The notes: a model not told the origin generated them from the sequence alone. A DNA stretch of 64,000 bases from Corynebacterium vitaeruminis (GCF_001054325.1 NZ_JVVM01000002.1:38630-102629), one strand, 5' to 3'; shown: positions 39,852 to 51,902, counted from the stretch's first letter. Numbers and translations are program-made.

Positions 39852-41950
39852 TTAGACGCTTTCGCGTGACTCCTTGATTTCCTCATCGCTAACCTCTTCG
39901 GCTGCCTCAGAGGACATCGGCACGATGGTCGGAACAATCATCGGGCTACGGCGCCACTTCTGGCTGATGACGCGCTCGGTGCGGCGGCGAACTTCCTGAG
40001 CCATGCGGTACGGGTTGTTTTCGCCACTGCCCGCCAGGTCAAAGAGGGTATCGTCAACGACCTGCTCGACGGTTTCGAGTACTTCCTTCGCGTCGTCGGA
40101 GTAACCGCGAGCCTGAGCCCTCGGCTTCTCCAACGGACGACCAGTGCGGTTATCGATGACGGCAGTGACGGTGATGAGACCACCTTCACGCATTTCAGCA
40201 CGATCTGCCAGCACGTCAGCATCAACGTCGCCCATGGTGACGCCGTCGACGTAGAGGTTACCAATCGGAACCTGGCCAACAACGCGAGCACGACCGTCAA
40301 CGAGGTCAACAACTACACCGTTCTGAGCAAGGACGACGTTCTCTGGCTTCACGCCAGTGGACACAGCCAGTTCCTTGTTGGCACGAATGTGGCGCCACTC
40401 ACCGTGAATTGGCATGACATTCGACGGACGGGCTGCGTTGTAGAGGAACAGCAGCTCGCCGGCAAACCCGTGACCAGAGGTGTGAACCTTGGCGTCCTTA
40501 CCGGTGACAACCGTCGCGCCAATCTGGGCCAGCATATTAATTACGCCAAAGACTGCTTCTTCGTTACCGGGCACCAGCGAGGAGCTGAGGATAATCAGGT
40601 CGCCATCACGAACGGTGATCTGACGGTGCTCACGGCGGGCCATGCGAGACAGCGCAGCCATCGGCTCACCCTGCGTACCGGTGGTCACCAGCACGACCTT
40701 GTGCGGAGCCATGCGGGCAGCCTCGTTCATCTCCACGATGGTGTTCTCAGGCGCGGTCAGCAGACCCAACTCCTGCGCGATACGCATGTTGCGAATCATG
40801 GAGCGGCCGTTGAACGCGACTTTTCGCCCAGCCTTGACAGCTGCATCGATGACAGCCTGAACGCGGTAGACATTCGACGCGAAAGCCGCAACGATAACGC
40901 GCTGCTTTGCGTCCATAATCAGACGACGCAGGGTCGGAGCCAACTCCGCCTCGGAACCGGAGAAGCCCGGGATGGTGGCGTTGGTGGACTCACAGAGGAA
41001 CAGGTCAATGCCCTCGTCACCGTAGCGACTGAGCGCCGGCAGATCAGTCGGCTTTCCGTCCGGCGGAGTCTGGTCCATCTTCACGTCACCGGTGTGCACC
41101 ACCATGCCCGCACCAGTCTTAATGACGATGCCGAGACACTCTGGGATGGAGTGGTTGACGTTGAAGAAACGCAGATCGAACGGGCCACGCTGAATATGGC
41201 TGGTGTCGTTGACCTCGATAACCTTCGGACGCTGACGGTGCTCCTGTGTCTTGGCCTGAATGAGCGCCAGAGTGAAACGAGAAGCAATAATCGGAATGTC
41301 CGCGCGCTGCTTCAACAGCCACGGGATAGCACCGATGTGGTCCTCGTGCCCGTGGGTGACCACGAGAGCTTCCACGCGATCCCACTTGTCCTCCATGTAG
41401 GAGAAGTCCGGCAGAATCAAGTCAACACCCGGCTCATCCGAACTCGGGAACAACACACCACAGTCGACGATAATCAGGCGGTTCTTGTACTCCAGCACAG
41501 TCATGTTGCGACCGATTTCGGAGATACCGCCGAGGGCAACCACGCGCAGGCCGTCCTTTGGAGCCTTTGGCGGTGCGGGCAGACGCTGAGTCAGGTCTGC
41601 ACCCTGCATCGACTGGACGACATTACGACGGTTGCCGCCGCGTCCACCACGGCCACCGCGAGAATTATTTCCACGGTTGCCGCCGCGTCCGCCCCGGCCA
41701 CCACGGGAACCACGGTTAGACGAGTTGGACGAACCCTGGGATTTCTTACCGGAACCAGAGTTCTTTCGCTCTCCGGAACGGCCCGAGCGCTCAGAACGCG
41801 GCGAGGACTTCGAGCTATTAGAATTAGCCCCGCCCTTGTCGGAGGACTTAGATGCAGAGTTGCTGGACTGCTCTGCTGCTGCCACGTCGGACTCAGAAGG
41901 CGGACCTGCCTTGCGAGTTACCTTGCGGGCGCGATTGCGTCCTTCAGCCA

Positions 41951-41951
<1 letters not shown>
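39852..41951 (-). CDS. rnj: Ribonuclease J
   Basis: The 699-residue protein starts at GTG 41951. Residues 1-110 are disordered: Ser/Lys-rich, then an RGG-type run (about 78-108). The metallo-beta-lactamase core has HGHEDH at 200-205, followed by the beta-CASP domain and a C-terminal domain. RNase J is a 5'-3' exo- and endoribonuclease of mRNA decay and rRNA maturation. The tail is longer than in Bacillus enzymes (about 555 residues) but typical for actinobacteria. Its GTG overlaps the dapA stop (TAGTG), indicating translational coupling. Confidence 0.96.
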
Positions 41952-42862
<911 letters not shown>

Positions 42863-42915
42863 CTACCTTTTCTTAAAAAATTTCAATCGGCTATATCTTC
42901 ACACTGTACGTGCGA

Positions 42916-43668
42916 TTACCCTTCGAAGGCGTAAGGACTCGATGCGACGACCGATCCATCCCTCAGGGTGTTAATCTCAAAATCCCCAAAAGCAACTGGT
43001 GCGCAGCGCTGCAGCTCCCGCAGACAAGCCACGGCCAATTCTCGAATTTCAGCATCGGCATGCTCTGTAGCCCGCATCGAAATGAAGTGGCGCCAAGAGC
43101 GGAAATTACCAGTAACCACGATTCGAGTTTCGGTGGCGTTAGGCAGAACCGCCCGGGCCGCCTGACGTGCTTGCTTCCGCCGCAAGATGGCATTGGGTTC
43201 GTCTGCCCACTTCTCTTCCAGTGCGTCTAATAGCTCACCATAGGCGAAACGGGACTGATCGACGGCACTTTCAAAAACTCGCAATAGCTCCGGGTCCTCC
43301 GCTATTGCAGGCGGCACCACGACATTGTTTGAGCTGGCCGGCACAAACCGCTGCGACAACTGCGAAAAGGAAAAATGACGATGCCGTGTGAGTTCGTGTG
43401 CACACGAGCGGGATAGACCGCGGACATAGATGCTTGCACTGGCGTGCTCAAACAATGAGGTGTGCCCCACCTCGAGCACATGCCGCAAGTAGCCCCTGTT
43501 CGTCGCAGTCCGAGGATTGGGCTTGTCCCACGTTTCATAACAAGCTCTTCCGGAGAACTCAATCAATGCCTCCCCACCATCGGCATCGGTATCAAAGTCG
43601 ATATCCTCAGGTGGGAAGAAATTAGTCGCTGCAATCAGCTGCGCCTTGAGAGTGACGTTTTCAGACAT
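42916..43668 (-). CDS. thyX: Flavin-dependent thymidylate synthase ThyX
   Basis: The protein of 250 residues (ATG at 43668; a TTG two codons earlier is also possible) has the ThyX motif [13 protein letters not shown] near residue 95 and [17 protein letters not shown] near 72. It makes dTMP with FAD and methylene-tetrahydrofolate and is independent of ThyA. It lies between dapB and dapA. Confidence 0.96.
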   Translation of the reverse strand: MSENVTLKAQLIAATNFFPPEDIDFDTDADGGEALIEFSGRACYETWDKPNPRTATNRGYLRHVLEVGHTSLFEHASASIYVRGLSRSCAHELTRHRHFSFSQLSQRFVPASSNNVVVPPAIAEDPELLRVFESAVDQSRFAYGELLDALEEKWADEPNAILRRKQARQAARAVLPNATETRIVVTGNFRSWRHFISMRATEHADAEIRELAVACLRELQRCAPVAFGDFEINTLRDGSVVASSPYAFEG

Positions 43669-43688
43669 TTTCAACTAACCCCTGGACG

Positions 43689-44629
<941 letters not shown>

Positions 44630-46096
44630 TTGGTTTCTGAATCTGAAGATTCCGAATTCAGCCCAAGCTCGGAAGCACCACAGGCCAAAGCGCCGAAAAA
44701 CGCTTACATGGCCATTTACGTGCTACTAGCTGCGGCTTTTATGGCCATCTTGAATGAGACGGTCATGAGCGTCGCAATTCCCGTCGTCAAGGCGGATCTT
44801 AACATCAGCGCAGCTACCGCAGGCTGGCTGACGACATCGTTCCTGCTAACCATGGCCGTCGTCATTCCAATCACCGGTTTCCTTATTGCCTCAGTGCGCT
44901 TTCGCACTCTTTTCGCGGTCAGTCAGGGCCTGTTCGTCGTCGGCACTCTCATCGGTGCCTTCGCGCCAAACTTTGCAATCGTGCTTCTCGCACGCACTGT
45001 GCAAGCTTCCGGCACCGCAGTGCTGCTGCCGCTGCTGATGACCACGGTGCTCAACGTAGTACCGGAGCATGAGCGCGGCCGCATGATGGGACGAATGAGT
45101 GTAGTCATCGCTGTCGCACCTGCTATCGGTCCGACCGTCTCCGGTTTAATTCTGGAGATTGCAAACAACAATTGGCATGCGCTTTTCGACACGATGCTGC
45201 CGCTCGGGCTGATTGTGCTGGTGGTCGGTGTCATCCTCGTTCCCAACATTGAAGAGAGCTCCTCGAAGCCCATCGATGTCCTCTCGGTGTTCCTCAGCGC
45301 CGGCGCATTCGGTCCGCTGGTGTACGCGCTGAGCCGGGTAGGCGCAGAGTTTTCGCTTATCGACGGAATCCTTGGTGCAGTCGGAATCGTGCTCTTGGTG
45401 TTCTTCATCATGCGCCAGCGCCGCTTGGCACCGCGCAACCGAGCTCTGCTGGATCTTCGGACCTTCCGCACAAAGAGCTTCAGGCTGTCGACAATCATTC
45501 TGACAATCGGCTTCATGCTGATGTTCGGTGTGATTATCCTTTTGCCGCTCTACCTCAACCTGCGCGGTGTAGACGTCAAGACCATTGGCCTGATTGTGAT
45601 GCCCGGCCCGCTGATTATGGGTCTTATGGGACCGGCTGTCGGCCGCCTCTTCGACAGCTATGGCCCCCGCCCACTGGCGATTCCCGGCTCCATTGTCCTC
45701 GCCCTCGGCCTTTTCGGGCTCGGCTTCATCTCGGCGTCCACTCCGCTGTGGTGGATTGTCGCCTGCCACATCGTCTTTGAGATCGGTCTGGGCCTGCTGT
45801 TTACTCCACTGTTCACTTTCGGTCTCGGGGAGCTCCCCAAGAATCTCTACCCGGATGGCTCAGCGATTATGAACACGCTGCAGCAGGTTGCAGGTGCCGT
45901 CGGTACTGCACTGTTTGTCGCACTGTCGGCTGTTATCGCCGCTGGTCTTTCCGGTGCTGGTGCAGCAGCTCCTGCAACCGACGACATTATTCGTGGCTAT
46001 GGCATTGCGATGTTTACCGCCGCAGGTCTTGGTGTGGTGCTAATCTTCCTGACCACGCTGCTCAAGCCGCAGCGGAAGAAGTTCGCATTGCAGTAG
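44630..46096 (+). CDS. MFS drug-exporter-like transporter (DHA2 type)
   Basis: Starting at TTG 44630, six bases after AGAGG, the protein has 488 residues and about 14 membrane segments. LNETVMSVAIPVVKADLNIS (first helix) and AGWLTTSFLLTMAVVIPITG are typical of the EmrB/QacA branch. Substrates cannot be told from sequence; multidrug export is the usual role. A longer frame upstream to 44507 adds an unlikely Arg/Cys-rich start. No regulator gene is adjacent. It converges on the galactose locus, and its C-terminus ends in a short basic tail. Confidence 0.85.
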   Translation: MVSESEDSEFSPSSEAPQAKAPKNAYMAIYVLLAAAFMAILNETVMSVAIPVVKADLNISAATAGWLTTSFLLTMAVVIPITGFLIASVRFRTLFAVSQGLFVVGTLIGAFAPNFAIVLLARTVQASGTAVLLPLLMTTVLNVVPEHERGRMMGRMSVVIAVAPAIGPTVSGLILEIANNNWHALFDTMLPLGLIVLVVGVILVPNIEESSSKPIDVLSVFLSAGAFGPLVYALSRVGAEFSLIDGILGAVGIVLLVFFIMRQRRLAPRNRALLDLRTFRTKSFRLSTIILTIGFMLMFGVIILLPLYLNLRGVDVKTIGLIVMPGPLIMGLMGPAVGRLFDSYGPRPLAIPGSIVLALGLFGLGFISASTPLWWIVACHIVFEIGLGLLFTPLFTFGLGELPKNLYPDGSAIMNTLQQVAGAVGTALFVALSAVIAAGLSGAGAAAPATDDIIRGYGIAMFTAAGLGVVLIFLTTLLKPQRKKFALQ

Positions 46097-46101
46097 CCCC
46101 C

Positions 46102-46117
46102 CTCCCGAGACCGGGAG
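46102..46117. terminator. Small hairpin between MFS and galTK
   Basis: CTCCCG-AGAC-CGGGAG forms a 6 bp stem between convergent genes. There is no T tract, so it is a weak candidate. Confidence 0.3.
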
Positions 46118-46126
46118 TAATACCGC

Positions 46127-48538
46127 CTAGACTAGTCGGCTTGCTCCCGGCCCCGGGTTGGCAACGAGGAATTCCGGTTCCGGCATTCCTCGGTCACGGA
46201 AAGCCGACGCAACTGCATTCGCTGCCGCACTGACGCGGTCGTGTGGCAGCAGCGCAATGGCGCTGCCCCCAAAGCCACCGCCAGTCATTCGGGCACCAAG
46301 CGCGCCCTGCTCTAGCGCTACGTCTACTGCCACATCCAGCTCAGGACAGGAAACTTCGTAGTCATCCTTCAGCGAAAGATGGCTTGCCACCATCAAAGTG
46401 CCAAAGGCATCGAAGTCGCCCTCGGAGAGCTTCTCAATAGCCTGCGCTGTCCGATCGGTTTCGGTAACAACGTGACGAACTCTGCGCGCCACCGTATCCA
46501 CCCACTGATCTTCATCAGTGCCTGCAGGAATGTTGTCCTTCGCCCAATCGATAGCAGCACCGACGGCATCATCCACCTCACGGAAGTTCGGTACCCCAAG
46601 GCCGCTTGTCACAGCATCGATAATTCCTCGACGCGTCGCATACTGCCCATCTGAGAGACTGTGTCGCACGTTGGTGTTGATCACCAAAATTTCGAGGTCC
46701 TTGTCTGCGAAGGCAGCCTTTACAAGCTGGTCCGAATACTTCGCAAAGTCAATGGCCAGCGCGTGGTTTTCCTTGCCCTTGATGGAAATTCGCTGATCCA
46801 GACCGCCGGTAGAGGCACCAACCACCTCATTTTCTGCGCGGATGGCCGCCTCAATGATTCCCTGCTGCTCCTCCTCGTTGGCTGCGCGACCATGCACGAG
46901 CTCGAAGGCTGCAACGCCGACGGAACATTCCAATGCGGCAGAGCTGGACAGCCCAGAGCCGATTGGAACGTCCGAGGAAATTGCAATGTTAAAGCTTGGG
47001 CAATCCGCAGGCAGCAGCCCCGCCTCGCGCATCGCCCAGATGGTGCCGACTGCGTAGCCCGTCCAATTTGCAGGTGAGCTAGGTCCAACATCGGACATTG
47101 CGATGGCAACAGGTTCGTCATCTTCTGCTGCATCGTCCTTTGTCATCAGGTCCGAGACGACTCGCACTGTCCACGGGCTGCTATCCGTATGAGCACTCAC
47201 CGCTGCAAAAGTATTCTGTGTCAGCGCGAACGGCAGGCAGATACCGTCGGCGTAATCGACGTGCTCACCAATCAGGTTCACCCTGCCAGGAGCTGCAAAA
47301 ACGCCCTGCGGCTGCGTACCGAAACTGTGGCGGAACTGTTCTGTTACATCGGATACTGCCTGCTTATGGGTACGAGTAGGCAGCCAGCGAGTCTGGCCGA
47401 CTTCCCGGAAGCGGTCAGCGATTGCCTCTGGTGTTGTATCCGAGATCCAGGCTCCCTGCCCGGACTCTGAACCGGCGAGGAACTTCATGCGTCCGGCAGA
47501 GCGCATCATGGAATAGAGCTGCAGGTGGAAGCGCCCGAACTGATGGTCTTCGCCTACCGGAGCTTGGTTCCAGGCTGCGATGTACGGCGTTTTGTCGATG
47601 CCGGGGAAGAATCGATCGATACGTCGCAGCAGGTCAAGATACATTGCTGCCAGTTCGTCCTTTTCCGCATCGGTCAGCTCCTGGAAGTCACCGACAGCGC
47701 GATTTGCCATCAGCATGACTTCGACTGGCCACTTAGCTGCAGCTGGCACGAAGGCAGTGAAGTACTTCCCTTCTGCGATGATGCGTCGGCCCGAGGCCTT
47801 TTCAGCCGCCAGGACATCATCAAAAAGGTCGCGGCCGATGGTTTCAAAGTGAGCCTTCGCGCGTGCAGCGATGGCCGCCGCACGAGATGGCAGATAGGGG
47901 TAGGAGTAAATCTGCCCATGGGGATGCTGCAGTGTTACCCCAATTTCCTTGCCCCTGTTTTCAAAGGGGAACACCAACCGCACGCCGTCAATCTTGCTGA
48001 GTTCCGCCGTGCGGTGCGCCCACGCTTCGATAACGGTGCGCGCACGTGTGAAGGTCAGATCGCGGAAGGAGTCGGAAACATTCGGCGTGAAACACACAAC
48101 TTCGCACCGAGCCAAGGCTGGCTTCCGAGGGAATATCTCGGCGCCGTCGACAGTCTGAACAAAGTCATCCGGAACTTCCATGTGCATCGACAGCGATGGG
48201 AAGCGGTTTTCAAACACCACCACGTCGTAATCGCTGGCAGGCACCTCTGTGGGAAGCTGACCCGGCAGCGTCGGCGCCAATGGGTTCTCACCGGCAGGGG
48301 GCATAAAGGTGCGGTTCATACGATGTGCCGCGTAGCAGTACCAATCACCCGTCAGCGGATCTTGGCGCAGCTCTGACTCCGTAATCGCCTTTGGCAGATC
48401 ACGTTCGTCCGTCAACTTTCGAGTCTTTGTGCCCGAGACATAGTCCGGCTCATCGTCGAAGTAGATTAACTCGCGGCCGTCGGCAAGCGTGGTGCGCGTT
48501 ACCGAAAAAGCGTGAGAGTGCGGGGTGTCGGTTGTCAC
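46127..48538 (-). CDS. galTK: Fused galactose-1-phosphate uridylyltransferase / galactokinase
   Basis: One uninterrupted frame of 803 residues joins two Leloir enzymes. Residues about 1-375 are GalT, with the nucleotidylated-histidine motif HPHGQ at 205-209 and DWYCYAAHRMNRT near 65. Residues about 393-803 are GalK, with GRVNLIGEHVDY at 418-429, PIGSGLSSSAA at 525-535 and MTGGGFGGSAIAL near the C-terminus. The GalK half makes galactose 1-phosphate and the GalT half converts it with UDP-glucose. GTG 48538 follows AAGGAGGAG. No stop or shift lies at the junction. A galE gene is not in the locus. Confidence 0.94.
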   Translation of the reverse strand: MTTDTPHSHAFSVTRTTLADGRELIYFDDEPDYVSGTKTRKLTDERDLPKAITESELRQDPLTGDWYCYAAHRMNRTFMPPAGENPLAPTLPGQLPTEVPASDYDVVVFENRFPSLSMHMEVPDDFVQTVDGAEIFPRKPALARCEVVCFTPNVSDSFRDLTFTRARTVIEAWAHRTAELSKIDGVRLVFPFENRGKEIGVTLQHPHGQIYSYPYLPSRAAAIAARAKAHFETIGRDLFDDVLAAEKASGRRIIAEGKYFTAFVPAAAKWPVEVMLMANRAVGDFQELTDAEKDELAAMYLDLLRRIDRFFPGIDKTPYIAAWNQAPVGEDHQFGRFHLQLYSMMRSAGRMKFLAGSESGQGAWISDTTPEAIADRFREVGQTRWLPTRTHKQAVSDVTEQFRHSFGTQPQGVFAAPGRVNLIGEHVDYADGICLPFALTQNTFAAVSAHTDSSPWTVRVVSDLMTKDDAAEDDEPVAIAMSDVGPSSPANWTGYAVGTIWAMREAGLLPADCPSFNIAISSDVPIGSGLSSSAALECSVGVAAFELVHGRAANEEEQQGIIEAAIRAENEVVGASTGGLDQRISIKGKENHALAIDFAKYSDQLVKAAFADKDLEILVINTNVRHSLSDGQYATRRGIIDAVTSGLGVPNFREVDDAVGAAIDWAKDNIPAGTDEDQWVDTVARRVRHVVTETDRTAQAIEKLSEGDFDAFGTLMVASHLSLKDDYEVSCPELDVAVDVALEQGALGARMTGGGFGGSAIALLPHDRVSAAANAVASAFRDRGMPEPEFLVANPGPGASRLV

Positions 48539-48548
48539 TTTCTCCTCC

Positions 48549-48830
48549 TTATGATTCTTCGACAACCGTTGGGCGCAGTTTCGCCCAGACAAAGAAAACG
48601 ATTGCAAAGACGACCAGTGCTACTCCGCTGTACAGGTTATACATCGGTTCTTTGGCAACGTTGGTCTCTGGGTTTACTCCGGGATCGAGGAACAGCCACG
48701 ACAGCAGCAAAATGATGCCGTAGAGACCAATCAGAGCCCCGATGACGTTGCGAATGTCAAAGGCGCCTGCCTTCTTTTTACCGGTGCTGGCAGTCGCTTT
48801 TACAGTTGAATTGTTTTGTGTGCGCGACAT
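48549..48830 (-). CDS. Small two-helix membrane protein beside the symporter
   Basis: The 93-residue protein has a basic, Thr/Lys-rich N-terminus and two membrane segments at about residues 28-47 and 65-85. I do not recognise a family. It lies between the SSS symporter (16 bp) and galTK (10 bp) in the same direction, so it is made with them. It may be a helper subunit of the transporter; this is inference from context only. Confidence 0.7.
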   Translation of the reverse strand: MSRTQNNSTVKATASTGKKKAGAFDIRNVIGALIGLYGIILLLSWLFLDPGVNPETNVAKEPMYNLYSGVALVVFAIVFFVWAKLRPTVVEES

Positions 48831-48846
48831 GATCTCTCACTAGCTC

Positions 48847-50508
48847 CTATGCGAAAACGATGTTGAGAACTACGACCATCACCAGGCACAAGATACCCAG
48901 CGGAACAGTTCGCTGTAGCAGTGGCAGCTCCGCCTCGGCAGCGTCTGTGAGGTTGGCCTTTGGGGTGACGGACTTGACGAAGCCCACCAGCTCCTCATCG
49001 GGTTTCGGCGTTGTCATGAGGGAAACGACCACGGCAACCACGATATCGACGACGAATGCCACGGAGGCGGCGACGAAGGCAGTGCCCTGCCCCGGCAGGT
49101 CAAAGATGGTTGCGCTTGCCGACGTGAACTCGGAGATGTACCAGTACAAAATCGCGGCACCCGTGCCTGCGAGCAGAGACGACCAACCTGCCGCCGGTGT
49201 CATGCGCTTCCAGAACATGCCGATGAGGAAGGTGGCGAACAGCGGTGCGTTGAAGAAGCCGAATAGCGTCTGCAGGTAGTCCATGACGTTGCCGAAATTA
49301 TCGGCAATCAGTGCAGTGAACACTGCGATGATGGTGGCGCCAACGGTAGCGATACGGCCGACCTTGAGGTAGTAGTCATCATCTCGATCTTTGACGACGT
49401 AGGTCTGCCAAATGTCGTAGCTAAAGACTGTATTGAACGCGGAGATGTTCGCTGCCATACCTGCCATGAAGGCTGCTAGTAGACCGGCGATTGCGATGCC
49501 CAGCAGACCGTTGGGTAGCAAATCTCTCATTAGGTAGAGAATTGCGTCGTTAGGCTTGGCGGTCTGATCCATGATTGGTGCGACGGTGGCGCCGGCGATC
49601 ATGCCCGGCAGCACGACGATGAACGGGATGAACATCTTCGGGAAAGCACCGATGATTGGAGTCTTGCGGGCGGCCGACAGTGAGTCGGCGGCCATGGAGC
49701 GCTGAACTTCCACGAAGTTGGTTGTCCAGTAGCCAAACGACAGCACGAAGCCGAGGCCAAAGACCAGTCCGATGACGGAAATCATGGGGTTATCAAAACC
49801 GGAAATATCCGTGCCCGGCCAAGTGTGGAAGTGCGATTCAGTGGCAACTTTTTCCTTCAGCCCGGACCATCCGCCGACGCTGTGCAGGCCGATCAGAGTC
49901 AGTGGCAACAGAGCTGCGACAATCACGAAGAACTGAAGTACCTCGTTGTAGATTGCCGCGGACAGTCCGCCCAGCGTGATGTAGGACAGCACGATGACTG
50001 CGGCGACTACCAACGTCAGCCACAGCGGCCAGCCGAGTAGCGCATTGACCACTTTGGCCAGAAGCAGAAGGTTAATGCCTGCAATCAGCAGCTGCGCGAT
50101 AGCGAAAGAGATTGCATTGACCAGGTGTGCACCGGGACCAAAACGACGCAGCATGAACTCCGGAACTGAGCGAACCTTGGAGCCATAGTAGAAGGGCATC
50201 ATGACAATGCCCAGGAACACCATGGCTGGGACGGCACCAATCCAGAAGTAGTGCATGGTCTGGAAACCGTATTGCACACCATTTGCGGACATGCCGACGA
50301 TTTCCACGGCACCGAGATTGGCTGAGATGAACGCCAACCCCGTCACCCAAGCCGGCAGTGAGCGCCCCGAGAGGAAAAAGTCAATGGAGCTGGACACTTT
50401 GGCTCGTGCAGCCCAGCCAATACCGAGGACGAATAGGAAGTACAGAGCAACGATGGAGTAATCCACCCATGTCGCGTCGAGTCTTAAGGCTGATTGCGCC
50501 ACTATCAC
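48847..50508 (-). CDS. Sodium:solute symporter (SSS family), probable galactose/glucose uptake
   Basis: Starting at GTG 50508 (AAGGAGG upstream) the protein has 553 residues and about 14 membrane helices. It has SSS-family features: DFFLSGRSLPAWVTGLAFIS near residue 42, YITLGGLSAAIYNEVLQFF near 175 and GYWTTNFVEVQRSMAA near 260, as in SglT-type sugar transporters. The gene context (galM, galTK) points to galactose or a galactoside as substrate. It leads the operon with the small membrane protein and galTK. Confidence 0.88.
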   Translation of the reverse strand: MIVAQSALRLDATWVDYSIVALYFLFVLGIGWAARAKVSSSIDFFLSGRSLPAWVTGLAFISANLGAVEIVGMSANGVQYGFQTMHYFWIGAVPAMVFLGIVMMPFYYGSKVRSVPEFMLRRFGPGAHLVNAISFAIAQLLIAGINLLLLAKVVNALLGWPLWLTLVVAAVIVLSYITLGGLSAAIYNEVLQFFVIVAALLPLTLIGLHSVGGWSGLKEKVATESHFHTWPGTDISGFDNPMISVIGLVFGLGFVLSFGYWTTNFVEVQRSMAADSLSAARKTPIIGAFPKMFIPFIVVLPGMIAGATVAPIMDQTAKPNDAILYLMRDLLPNGLLGIAIAGLLAAFMAGMAANISAFNTVFSYDIWQTYVVKDRDDDYYLKVGRIATVGATIIAVFTALIADNFGNVMDYLQTLFGFFNAPLFATFLIGMFWKRMTPAAGWSSLLAGTGAAILYWYISEFTSASATIFDLPGQGTAFVAASVAFVVDIVVAVVVSLMTTPKPDEELVGFVKSVTPKANLTDAAEAELPLLQRTVPLGILCLVMVVVLNIVFA

Positions 50509-50788
50509 GACGGCCTCCTTGCGGTTAGGCGGTTGATACGTATTCAGAAAATGCACGAATAGGGATTTCCCTTATTTCGGCATCTGATATGGCGCACGTC
50601 CAACAATGGCCGTGAAAGTGGCTAGACCTACCGCAAACTGTAGGGGCAGATCGCCACTACCCTGCACAAAAGGAAGACCTATTCTTTTACATTCGTCCCT
50701 AGTGTATTTTTCTTTCTTAATTCAAGGTGAATTAATTAAGAAGGTTTTAACCCGATTGAGGGGGCTGGACTGTTCTGCGCTGGGAAAA
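50509..50788 (-). other. Regulatory region of the galactose operon
   Basis: This 280 bp gap between the galM stop and the symporter start has no credible gene. It is AT-rich around 50690-50750 and contains the palindrome listed separately, so it most likely holds the promoter for symporter-galTK. Confidence 0.5.
50717..50735. promoter_or_regulatory. Perfect palindrome, candidate gal operator
   Basis: TTAATTCA-AGG-TGAATTAA has 8 bp arms around 3 bp. It lies about 210 bp before the symporter start in the AT-rich promoter zone. The bound regulator is unknown. Confidence 0.5.
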
Positions 50789-51745
50789 CTATTTTCCGCC
50801 CGTCTCCGCGCGCAGTCCCATGGCAAGAGTTGTTGTCTCTCCAGCCTGAACCCGCAGCAAACCGGTACCGGAGCGGAGCGCATCCGGCGGACATGTCATT
50901 GGTTCCACCGCGATCGCATTCCCGTGCCCAGGAAATCCTTCTCGTCGTCCAGCGTCGGCAACATAGACCTGGAAGAACCGGAATTCATCATCGGCCCAGA
51001 GCACAGCACCCTTGCCATTTGGTCCAATCAAATGCGCTTCACGACGGCGCGGTGAGCCACTCTCGGCTGTTTCCTCGGCAGCAAAGAAGCAGTGATCCAG
51101 CCACAGTCCATCCAGAGATAATCCCTCTCGAATGCTTGGAACCACTGCCTCCGCTGGCACCGCTGGACCGGCGGGCAAGTTTCGAATTGGCTCCAGTGGC
51201 AGGTTTTTATCAACGGGCAACCGCAGTGTGCAACTACCGAAATCAGCGCCCAAAGCGCTTAAGTAAGGATGCCAGCCCAGACCAAACGGGCACTCCCTAT
51301 CGCTGCGATTATGCACTGTGAACTCTGCCGATAGGCCATCTGCAGCCGTGACTTGCCAACGCACGGTCATACCGAGTTCCCAAGGCCAACCCGGCTGTGG
51401 CTCAACTTCCACTCCCAAGGTGACGCTACTGTCATCAGAATCGACCACGGACCAAACGCGATCTGCAACAAACCCGTGAATAGCATTCGCCCGAGACGGC
51501 TCCGAGATATCTAGCCGGTGGACTTCCCCACCAAAGATAAATACTCCGTCAGCGACCCTATTCGGCCACGGAGCCAGGAGCGTACCTGCGGACAACGGTG
51601 GATTGAATCCCTTGGGATAGTCTGTCAGCAGTGGCAGGCCACAGTACTCCAGTGATCTCGGGCCACCACCGAACTGGGAAATACTTGCGACATAGTCACC
51701 GGCGACAATGTCGATGAATTCATGATCGTGCGCGACAAGTCGCAT
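50789..51745 (-). CDS. galM: Aldose 1-epimerase (galactose mutarotase family)
   Basis: From the ATG at 51745 (GAAGG upstream) the protein has 318 residues. Key positions are H90-region AIHGFVADR, GWHPYL near 160 and the catalytic glutamate in AVEPMTCPPDALRSG near 288. It interconverts alpha and beta anomers, giving the alpha-galactose used by GalK. The family also includes glucose-6-phosphate and uncharacterised mutarotases, but the galactose neighbours favour GalM. It is upstream of the symporter in the same direction, 280 bp away, so it probably has a separate promoter. Confidence 0.88.
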   Translation of the reverse strand: MRLVAHDHEFIDIVAGDYVASISQFGGGPRSLEYCGLPLLTDYPKGFNPPLSAGTLLAPWPNRVADGVFIFGGEVHRLDISEPSRANAIHGFVADRVWSVVDSDDSSVTLGVEVEPQPGWPWELGMTVRWQVTAADGLSAEFTVHNRSDRECPFGLGWHPYLSALGADFGSCTLRLPVDKNLPLEPIRNLPAGPAVPAEAVVPSIREGLSLDGLWLDHCFFAAEETAESGSPRRREAHLIGPNGKGAVLWADDEFRFFQVYVADAGRREGFPGHGNAIAVEPMTCPPDALRSGTGLLRVQAGETTTLAMGLRAETGGK

Positions 51746-51814
51746 GCGCAAATCACCTTCCACGTGGATTCGAAAATTAATCCCTTCGAAACCCGAGATT
51801 AACCCAAAACAAAA

Positions 51815-51847
51815 GCGCGGTTAGGTCAATTTGTGACCTAACCGCGC
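51815..51847 (-). terminator. Intrinsic terminator after pnp
   Basis: GCGCGGTTAGGTCA at 51815-51828 pairs perfectly with TGACCTAACCGCGC at 51834-51847 around a 5-base loop. On the minus strand TTTTGTTTT follows. Confidence 0.92.
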
Positions 51848-51902
51848 CATCGCTACTCGCGTTGTCGGAGGCTACATACAGCACATCCTCCGTCGCCAAG
51901 CT

